The notes under the pieces were generated by a model that saw only the letters and a program-made list of their open reading frames with translations, was not told where the DNA came from and made no database searches. 64,000 bases of DNA from Alkaliphilus sp. B6464 (GTDB taxonomy: Bacteria; Bacillota; Clostridia; Peptostreptococcales; Natronincolaceae). The translations under genes were made by a program, and so were the position numbers. The stretch covers positions 1,984,001-2,048,000 of the forward strand of contig NZ_CP058557.1 in NCBI RefSeq assembly GCF_018141165.1. The letters are read 5' to 3'. This document shows, piece by piece, positions 57,671-64,000 of this stretch; position 1 is the first letter of the stretch; each line of letters starts with the position of its first letter.

Positions 57671-60346
57671 GTGAACAATCATTTTAAAGGCTTAAGTCAA
57701 AATGAGGTAGAGCTATCAAGACAAAAGAATGGGTCTAACTCTCTAACACAATTGGAAACTGAGACTTTTTGGCAAAAGTTTATTGGGAATTTTAATGATC
57801 CAATTATAAAAATATTAATTTTTGCCTTAGTCATCAATGTTATATTTGTATTTATGGGTAAAGCTCATTGGTATGAATCAGCAGGTATTGCAGTTGCAGT
57901 TTTACTTGCAACACTTGTAGGTACTTGGTCAGAGCATAGTAATGAAAATGCCTTTCAGAAATTACAGGAAGATGCATCTAAAATTAAGGTTAAGGTGTTT
58001 AGAGATAGTAAAATAGAGGAAGTATTAATAGATGATATTGTTGTAGAGGATTTAGTTGTTCTACAGTCAGGAGATTTAATTCCAGCAGATGGAAAACTGA
58101 TTGATGGGGAATTAAGAGTAGACCAGGCAACTTTAAATGGTGAGTCTAAAGAAGCTAAGAAATTTGTTATGCCTAAGGACTATATTGAGACAGAAGAAGA
58201 AAAGAAAAAAAACTTCTTCAACGAGTATAAACTATTTAGGGGAACTGTTGTAGTAAGTGGGGAAGGTGTTATGGAGGTTATAACTGTAGGTGATAATACA
58301 CAATACGGAAAACTGGCTCAAGAGATGCAGACCGAAGACAGAGAATCTCCACTTAAAATCAAACTTGAAAAATTAGCAGAACAAATTTCGATGTTTGGAT
58401 ATATCGGCGGTGGATTAATAACTATTGCCTACTTTTTTCAAAGATCAGTAATTGACAATAACTTTGATATGGCAAAAATCGCCACATATTTTAGTAATTG
58501 GTCTAATCCTGTTAATGATTTAGTAACTGCTATTATTCTTGGTGTAATTATTATAGTTGTTGCTGTTCCAGAAGGATTACCTATGATGATAGCCATGGTG
58601 CTTTCATTAAACATGAGAAAGATGCTTAGGGATAACGTTCTTGTTAGAAAGCTAGTTGGTATAGAGACTGCTGGAGGTCTAAATATATTGTTTTCAGATA
58701 AAACTGGTACAATTACTAAAGGCCAGCTTGAGGTAGTAGAATTTATAACTGGAGATATTCAAAAGCATAATAATTATGACTCTATTCAAAGTAACTTAAA
58801 AAAAATACTACATTTATCATTAACTGAAAATACAAATGCTCTCATTAGTGAGCCAGAGAAGGATAATGGCACATATCAAATAATTGGAGGTAATGCTACC
58901 GAGAGAGCTGTTCTTGGATTTATAAATCATAGCAAGAAACAAGATCTTTATAATGTAAAAAAAGTAAAAACTATGCCTTTTAGCTCTGATAAAAAGTATT
59001 CAGCTAGTCAAGTTGATGGCGATTACAACTTAACTCTAATAAAAGGCGCACCAGAAAAAATTATTTCAAAGTGTAAATTTTATTATGATGAAAATGGGGA
59101 CAAGCAGGCTTTCAAAAATTATGAAGAAATTGAAAATCAAATGAATGAAATGGCATCAAGGGCAATTAGAATACTAGCTATAGCAACTTCTGAGGAAGCA
59201 TTAGATGAAGATGGAGAATTTGATAATCTTACTCTTGTAGGTATTCTAGGTATAAGAGATGATGTAAGACCAGAGGCTACTAAGGCTATCCGTGAAGTGC
59301 AACAAGCGGGAATACAGGTTGTTATGATTACTGGCGATAGAAAAGAAACTGCAGTATCTATTGCAAGAGATTCGGGTCTATTAACGGATGAAAGTCAGAT
59401 AGTATTAACTTCTGATGAACTACAAAAAATATCAGATGAAGATTTAAAGAAAATGCTTCCAAATATTCGGGTTATAGCAAGAGCATTGCCTACTGATAAA
59501 TCTAGACTTGTAAGGATTTCACAAGAGCTTAACCTTGTAGTTGGTATGACAGGAGATGGAGTTAATGACTCTCCTGCTTTAAAACAAGCTGATGTTGGGT
59601 TTGCTATGGGTTCTGGAACAGAGGTAGCAAAAGAAGCCGGAGATATTGTTATTTTAGATGATAACTTCCAATCTATCGCTAGAGCAGTGTTGTATGGAAG
59701 AACAATTTTTAAGAGTATTAGAAAGTTTATTATTTTCCAATTAACAATAAATGTTTCAGCGGTATTTATAAGTTTTATAGGACCATTTATTGGTATTCAT
59801 GAAGCTCTGACTATTACACAAATGCTTTGGGTTAATTTAGTTATGGATACGTTAGCTGCTCTTGCTTTTGGTGGAGAGCCAGCCCTTAAGCGATATATGA
59901 ATGAAAAGCCAAAAAGAAGAGACGAGAATATTCTTTCAAAATATATGTGGTCTTCAATAGGTGTAGGGGGAATTTTTACAGCATTAGTTAGCATATTCTT
60001 CCTGACTTCTAAGACTGTTGGTGACATGTTTATAGGTGGAAGTCAAGGACTACACCATATGACTGCGTTTTTCAGCTTCTTTATTTTAACTGCAGTATTT
60101 AACAGCTTTAATGCTAGAACATCAAACATGAATATATTCGAGCATATTGGTCAAAATAAAGATTTCCTAAAGGTTATGGGGCTTATTGTAATTATTCAAG
60201 TAGTTATGACATATATAGGCGGTGTAGTTTTAAGAACTACTCCTCTTGCATTAAATGAATGGCTGATTGTATTGTTATTCTCAGTAATGATTATACCGGT
60301 AGATTTAATAAGAAAAACAATAATGAAAAGCGATGAAGCTTACTAA
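57671..60346 (+). CDS. P-type Ca2+-transporting ATPase, PMCA-like
   Basis: 891 residues. Actuator motif N-G-E-S (156-159, in place of T-G-E-S), M4 site P-E-G-L-P-M-M, phosphorylated Asp343 in S-D-K-T-G-T, K-G-A-P-E in the nucleotide domain and G-D-G-V-N-D-S-P hinge. Ten membrane segments. The wording and the extended second membrane pair match bacterial PMCA-type Ca2+ pumps and differ from the 54643 ATPase, so this is not a recent duplicate. GTG start with AGGAAGAGG ahead. An inverted repeat lies just upstream. Its terminator separates it from the two-component genes that follow. Confidence 0.92.
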   Translation: MNNHFKGLSQNEVELSRQKNGSNSLTQLETETFWQKFIGNFNDPIIKILIFALVINVIFVFMGKAHWYESAGIAVAVLLATLVGTWSEHSNENAFQKLQEDASKIKVKVFRDSKIEEVLIDDIVVEDLVVLQSGDLIPADGKLIDGELRVDQATLNGESKEAKKFVMPKDYIETEEEKKKNFFNEYKLFRGTVVVSGEGVMEVITVGDNTQYGKLAQEMQTEDRESPLKIKLEKLAEQISMFGYIGGGLITIAYFFQRSVIDNNFDMAKIATYFSNWSNPVNDLVTAIILGVIIIVVAVPEGLPMMIAMVLSLNMRKMLRDNVLVRKLVGIETAGGLNILFSDKTGTITKGQLEVVEFITGDIQKHNNYDSIQSNLKKILHLSLTENTNALISEPEKDNGTYQIIGGNATERAVLGFINHSKKQDLYNVKKVKTMPFSSDKKYSASQVDGDYNLTLIKGAPEKIISKCKFYYDENGDKQAFKNYEEIENQMNEMASRAIRILAIATSEEALDEDGEFDNLTLVGILGIRDDVRPEATKAIREVQQAGIQVVMITGDRKETAVSIARDSGLLTDESQIVLTSDELQKISDEDLKKMLPNIRVIARALPTDKSRLVRISQELNLVVGMTGDGVNDSPALKQADVGFAMGSGTEVAKEAGDIVILDDNFQSIARAVLYGRTIFKSIRKFIIFQLTINVSAVFISFIGPFIGIHEALTITQMLWVNLVMDTLAALAFGGEPALKRYMNEKPKRRDENILSKYMWSSIGVGGIFTALVSIFFLTSKTVGDMFIGGSQGLHHMTAFFSFFILTAVFNSFNARTSNMNIFEHIGQNKDFLKVMGLIVIIQVVMTYIGGVVLRTTPLALNEWLIVLLFSVMIIPVDLIRKTIMKSDEAY

Positions 60347-60354
60347 ATAAATAA

Positions 60355-60392
60355 CAAAATACCTCTATTCAGAAATGAATAGAGGTATTTTG
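60355..60392 (+). terminator. Terminator of the second Ca2+ ATPase gene
   Basis: 17-bp perfect stem (60355-60371 with 60376-60392), GAAA loop. A modest T-run is inside the 3' arm. Confidence 0.8.
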
Positions 60393-60423
60393 TAGTATAA
60401 TAAATTAGAACGGAGATGATAAA

Positions 60424-61116
60424 ATGATTAATAGTACTAAAACTGTTCTTGTAGTGGATGATGAGGAGAATATAGTTAACGTTGTAAAGGCCTATTTAGA
60501 GAAAGAAGGCTATACTGTATTAATTTCATATAAAGGTCAAGAAGCTTTAAATATATTTGATGAGAAAGAAATTGACTTTATTATATTAGACCTAATGCTA
60601 CCTGATTTGTCGGGAGAAGAAGTGTGTAAGAAAATAAGAATAAAATCAAATGTACCTATCTTGATGCTAACAGCTAAGGTCGGTGAAGGCGATAGGATAT
60701 ATGGATTAGACATCGGGGCAGATGATTATATGCCTAAGCCATTTAGTCCGAAGGAATTAGTAGCTAGGGTTAGGGCAATTTTAAGAAGAACAGCTGGAAA
60801 TAGAATAGCTACTGAAATACTAGAACTTAATAGTGGAGATCTAACAATTAATTTTAAAAATATGGAAGTAAAAAAACAAGGTAAGCTGGTAGACTTAACA
60901 GCTACAGAACTTAGACTTTTAAGTTTATTGGCTCAAAATATAGGTATGGTTTTCTCGAGAGATGCATTAATTGAGAAAGTGCTTGGATATGATTATGAAG
61001 GCTATGATAGAACAATAGATACCCATATCAAAAACATAAGACAAAAAATTGAGGACAAAGATATTAAATATATTGTTACTGTTTATGGTGTAGGATACAA
61101 ATTTGTGGAGGAATAG
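60424..61116 (+). CDS. OmpR-family response regulator
   Basis: 230 residues. Receiver domain with V-V-D-D-E-E acidic pocket, phospho-acceptor Asp56 (I-I-L-D-L-M-L-P-D), Thr of M-L-T-A-K and Lys in K-P-F-S-P-K-E; then a winged-helix Trans_reg_C domain (T-A-T-E-L-R-L-L, G-Y-D-Y-E-G-Y-D-R-T-I-D-T-H-I-K). Moderate ribosome binding site (CGGAGATG). The cognate kinase starts three bases after its stop. Targets unknown; the adjacent ATPase and YibE/F genes are candidates. Confidence 0.95.
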   Translation: MINSTKTVLVVDDEENIVNVVKAYLEKEGYTVLISYKGQEALNIFDEKEIDFIILDLMLPDLSGEEVCKKIRIKSNVPILMLTAKVGEGDRIYGLDIGADDYMPKPFSPKELVARVRAILRRTAGNRIATEILELNSGDLTINFKNMEVKKQGKLVDLTATELRLLSLLAQNIGMVFSRDALIEKVLGYDYEGYDRTIDTHIKNIRQKIEDKDIKYIVTVYGVGYKFVEE

Positions 61117-61118
61117 GA

Positions 61119-62543
61119 ATGTTTAATAAACTTAAGTCTAGACTTATTTTGCTTATTATGGGTGGCGCAATATTTGCTATTGCATTGGTGAGTATTATTA
61201 CTAACGTTACACTATTTAACCAGTTCGATATATACATGGCTACGAAACAGGATAAAAAAATAGATGCAGTAGTTGATATGATCTATGAAGCATATATTAC
61301 AGATGGTTATTGGTCAAATAAGGTTCTACAATATATTAGCTTATCTCCCTTAACTAGTGACTTTGATATCGTAATTAAGGATAGTAAAGATAGTATTATT
61401 TTTGAAGATGTTTTAGATGATACAATGGTAAGTCATCATAATCGAATGATGCAAAGAATGGGACATGGGATGATGAGGAAAAATTATTCTAATAGTATGG
61501 ATGAATTAGCGAAAAATGAGGATTATGTTAAGACAAGTTATACATTAAATGTGGATAATAATAAGATAGGAACTGTTGATATTGGCTATGTAGGCCCTTT
61601 TTATGTATCTGAAAGTGATGTTATCTTTACAGAAGGAATCAACAGATCTATATTTTATGCAGCACTTATTTCAATTTTAGCTTCTATTATTTTAGGGCTT
61701 TATTCATCAAAAGTTTTTTCAAAGCCTATTCTAAAAATAACTAAGGTGGCCAACGATATACGTGATGGGAAATTGGATACTAAGGTGGATGAGAATAACA
61801 ATATTATTGAGTTAAGAGAACTGTCTAAATCTATAAATCATCTTTCAAAGTCCCTAGGTGAGCAAGAATTATTAAGAAAAAGATTGACTTCTGATATTTC
61901 ACATGAATTAAGAACACCTCTAACCGTACTACAAAGCCATATTGAAGCTATAATTGATGGCGTGTGGGAACCTACTGAAGAAAGGTTAAATGTTTGTAAA
62001 AATGAGGTTGTACGCCTAATTAAACTTGTTGAAGAACTTAAATATTTAACTGATATAGATAATCGTAAAATTATATTAGAAAATAAAAGTTATAATTTGT
62101 CTAGAGAAATAATAGAAGTTGTTGAAGGTTTTAAGTCACAATTTATAGAAAAGGAAATTACTTTAAATAGTAATATAATGGAGGATGTTTTTTTAGTAGG
62201 AGATCGGGATAAAATTAGACAAGTGATAATTAATCTACTCTCAAATGCATTAAAATTTACTAATACAGGTGGTAGAGTAGAGGTTAAATTAGAGGATAAT
62301 GGAAATGAGGTAGTTATTACAGTTAATGATAATGGTATTGGCGTAGATAAAAAGGATATACCTTATTTATTTGAAAGATTATATAGAAGTGATATTTCTA
62401 GAAATAGAAAAACCGGAGGTATGGGCATAGGTCTTACTATTACTAAATCGTTAATAGAGGAACATGGTGGTAGAATTGAAGTGGAAAGTGAGAAGGATAG
62501 AGGAACTAAAGTTATAGTTAAGTTACCCAAAAAAGTAAAATAA
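61119..62543 (+). CDS. Sensor histidine kinase with His/Met-rich extracellular loop
   Basis: 474 residues. TM1 about 8-30, extracellular sensor 31-175, TM2 about 177-197, HAMP 200-252, HisKA with His262 (D-I-S-H-E-L-R-T-P), N-box N-L-L-S-N-A-L-K-F, G1 D-N-G-I-G, G2 G-G-M-G-I-G. The sensor carries S-H-H-N-R-M-M-Q-R-M-G-H-G-M-M-R-K (residues 105-121), three His and five Met in 17 residues, which suggests binding of a soft or transition metal. GAGGAATAGG ribosome binding site, coupled to the regulator gene. Confidence 0.93.
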   Translation: MFNKLKSRLILLIMGGAIFAIALVSIITNVTLFNQFDIYMATKQDKKIDAVVDMIYEAYITDGYWSNKVLQYISLSPLTSDFDIVIKDSKDSIIFEDVLDDTMVSHHNRMMQRMGHGMMRKNYSNSMDELAKNEDYVKTSYTLNVDNNKIGTVDIGYVGPFYVSESDVIFTEGINRSIFYAALISILASIILGLYSSKVFSKPILKITKVANDIRDGKLDTKVDENNNIIELRELSKSINHLSKSLGEQELLRKRLTSDISHELRTPLTVLQSHIEAIIDGVWEPTEERLNVCKNEVVRLIKLVEELKYLTDIDNRKIILENKSYNLSREIIEVVEGFKSQFIEKEITLNSNIMEDVFLVGDRDKIRQVIINLLSNALKFTNTGGRVEVKLEDNGNEVVITVNDNGIGVDKKDIPYLFERLYRSDISRNRKTGGMGIGLTITKSLIEEHGGRIEVESEKDRGTKVIVKLPKKVK

Positions 62544-62654
62544 GTAAATCCATATTACAAAAATAACTTTTTTGTTTTTTCAAAGCATTGAAATTTAAGG
62601 ACTATTAGTTTATAGTATAATTATTCATATAAATATAAAGGAGGGGACGATATA

Positions 62655-63806
62655 TTGAAAAAATTTATTTTAATATTGGTCGCGTTATTGATAATTATAA
62701 GTCCTAGTACCTTTAGTTATGCAGAGGGCGAAATAGGAACTACAGAGCAGGTTCAGTCAGAATTGGTAAAGGCAAAGATTTTAAATGTTGAACAATTAGA
62801 AAATGATCCTGATAATCCAATTTTTACAAAGCTTATGATGGTAAAAGTTGAAATATTAAATGGTGAATATAAAGGAGAACAATTTGAAATACCTCATAAT
62901 TTAACTGGAAGTTATGGATATGACATTGATGTAGAACCAGGAGATAAGGTATTAGTTACAGTTGAAAAGATAGAGGATGGTAGTGTAGAGGTATATATTT
63001 CTGAACACTTAAGGGATACATATGTTTACATTGTCGCCGCAATATTTGTTGCTCTAATATTAATTATTGGTAGAGTAAAAGGTTTAAAAACAATAATTAC
63101 TCTAATACTAACTATTTTATTAGTATTAAAGGGATTATTACCAGGATTACTAGCAGGCTATAATCCTATATTATTAACAATTGGTATAGCCTTTATTATT
63201 ACAGTTGTAACAATTTTAACTGTTGGTGGTATAAATAGGAAAAGCTATGCGGCAATTATTGGAGTGCTAGGTGGAGTTTTTGTAGCAGGTTTAATTGCTT
63301 ATGTTATAGGTTCCAAAGTTAAGCTGACAGGATTATCTAGTGAAGAAGCAGTAATGTTAATGTATATACCACAAGGAATAAAGTTTGATTTTAAAGGACT
63401 ATTATTTGCTGGTATTATTATGGGTGCTTTAGGGGCAGTGATGGATGTAGGTATGTCAATTTCCTCATCTATGGAGGAGATTAAAAATGCAGATCCTACT
63501 ATGTCAACAAAGACTTTAATAATGTCTGGTATGAATGTAGGTAAGGATATTATGGGTACTATGGCTAATACTCTTATATTAGCTTATACAGGAAGTTCTA
63601 TCCCTTTATTGCTACTATTTACTGCTTATGGAGAAGACTTTACTAAAATTATTAATCTAGATATTATAGCTACAGAAATTATACGTGCATTTGCAGGTAG
63701 TATAGGACTTATTTTATGTATCCCATTAACTGCATTAGTGGCAGGAGTGTTAATGGAGAAACATAAAACTGCTGAAGAAAATATAACTGATATGGATAAG
63801 ATATAG
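62655..63806 (+). CDS. YibE/F-family membrane protein
   Basis: 383 residues. Signal peptide (K-K-F then hydrophobic core to S-Y-A near residue 23), an extracellular beta-rich domain (about 25-120), then seven or eight membrane segments from residue 123, including the family's G-L-L-P-G-L-L-A-G and G-G-V-F-V-A-G-L. YibE/YibF-like proteins are widespread in Firmicutes and unassigned; they are often linked to metal or envelope functions. TTG start with GGAGGGG ahead. It follows the two-component genes by 111 bases, and its stop lies in a terminator palindrome. Confidence 0.88.
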   Translation: MKKFILILVALLIIISPSTFSYAEGEIGTTEQVQSELVKAKILNVEQLENDPDNPIFTKLMMVKVEILNGEYKGEQFEIPHNLTGSYGYDIDVEPGDKVLVTVEKIEDGSVEVYISEHLRDTYVYIVAAIFVALILIIGRVKGLKTIITLILTILLVLKGLLPGLLAGYNPILLTIGIAFIITVVTILTVGGINRKSYAAIIGVLGGVFVAGLIAYVIGSKVKLTGLSSEEAVMLMYIPQGIKFDFKGLLFAGIIMGALGAVMDVGMSISSSMEEIKNADPTMSTKTLIMSGMNVGKDIMGTMANTLILAYTGSSIPLLLLFTAYGEDFTKIINLDIIATEIIRAFAGSIGLILCIPLTALVAGVLMEKHKTAEENITDMDKI

Positions 63807-63824
63807 GGATCCCTATATCTTATT
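63796..63824 (+). terminator. Palindromic terminator at the end of the YibE/F gene
   Basis: AAGATATAGG-GATC-CCTATATCTT with flanking AT pairs, followed by ATT; it contains the stop codon. Confidence 0.7.
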
Positions 63825-63905
63825 CAATATAAACAATGGCTCAGTTAACATTGGGTCTTAGGATTATTAGATATCAGATTAATGTATTAAAGAGGATGAT
63901 TGAAA

Positions 63906-64000
63906 ATGGATTTAAGAAAAATTGTATCCAGTGTTCAAAATATTTCAGAAGCAATATCTAGTGTTATAAAAGTAGATGTAACGGTTGTTGACAATAAGCT
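63906..64000 (+). CDS. N-terminus of a regulator, probably sigma-54-interacting type (cut by window end)
   Basis: Only 31 codons are visible. It starts M-D-L-R-K-I-V-S-S-V-Q-N-I-S-E-A-I-S-S-V and continues V-D-V-T-V-V-D. This opening is familiar to me from clostridial sigma-54-interacting transcriptional regulators with an N-terminal sensory domain, but the diagnostic AAA+ domain is outside the window. AGAGGATGATTG before the ATG is a reasonable ribosome binding site. Partial; the assignment is a guess from the start alone. Confidence 0.5.
   Translation, partial: MDLRKIVSSVQNISEAISSVIKVDVTVVDNK

Noticed and set aside
1-64000. tRNA, rRNA, complete insertion sequence or integrase
   Set aside because: I looked for tRNA-like TTCGA arms with CCA ends, rRNA landmarks, transposase DDE or HUH frames and tyrosine/serine recombinases and found none.

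Overview
The window is AT-rich DNA from a low-GC Gram-positive, spore-forming, strictly anaerobic bacterium, most likely a member of the Clostridia (an Alkaliphilus/Clostridium-type genome; the genus is my inference). The evidence is an alpha/beta-type small acid-soluble spore protein, the sleB-ypeB germination pair, a SpoVB-like flippase, a DUF1657 protein, a Spo0E-like phosphatase, an oxygen-sensitive class III ribonucleotide reductase (nrdDG), AGGAGG-type ribosome binding sites, frequent TTG/GTG starts and intrinsic terminators. No rRNA, tRNA, CRISPR array, complete insertion sequence or complete prophage was seen.

Layout. 0-2.5 kb: a DUF4269 gene, then a decayed accessory stretch with small genes, a broken XRE-type regulator and hairpins. 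2.5-6.2 kb: a small two-segment membrane protein, a truncated ABC ATPase without partners, an orphan PAS histidine kinase behind a sigma-H-like promoter, and a Spo0E-like phosphatase. 6.2-10 kb (minus strand): two paralogous CPA2 cation/proton antiporters, one preceded by a PII-like regulator, both units behind the same promoter/palindrome, then ferritin. 10.3-36.3 kb: mostly conserved chromosomal genes on the plus strand: HAD phosphatase, TerB-like membrane protein, tldD/pmbA, spore genes, rodA, mgtE, sleB-ypeB, ferredoxin-type protein, murI, pepV (minus), ABC-F ATPase, polysaccharide deacetylase, SpoVB-like flippase, nrdDG.

36.4-50.1 kb is an accessory array, all on the plus strand, of short, mostly single-gene units for small-molecule chemistry: two methyltransferases (one fused to a MazG/PRA-PH-like pyrophosphohydrolase), three intact GNAT acetyltransferases, a P-loop kinase, a Nim-like flavoprotein, msrB, a subtilisin-like lipoprotein, two antibiotic-kinase-like phosphotransferases, a nucleotidyltransferase, LUD and HD proteins and a FosA-like fosfomycin enzyme. 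Gene corpses are mixed in: two halves of histidine phosphatases, a beheaded FlaR-like kinase and a GNAT tail. Three sites within and just after this array carry a near-identical sigma-H-promoter-like repeat.

50.3-64 kb: an LRR membrane protein, an HxlR regulator divergent from nitroreductase-pirin, a Dph6-like PP-loop enzyme, two different Ca2+-type P-ATPases, an OmpR/HK two-component pair whose sensor loop is rich in His and Met, a YibE/F membrane protein, and the start of a regulator cut by the window end.

How the parts fit: the sporulation genes span entry (PAS kinase, Spo0E-like phosphatase), forespore/cortex products (SASP, DUF1657, SpoVB-like) and germination (SleB/YpeB). The antiporters, Ca2+ ATPases, MgtE and ferritin form an ion-homeostasis theme. 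The 36-50 kb array looks like a detoxification/resistance island with high turnover.
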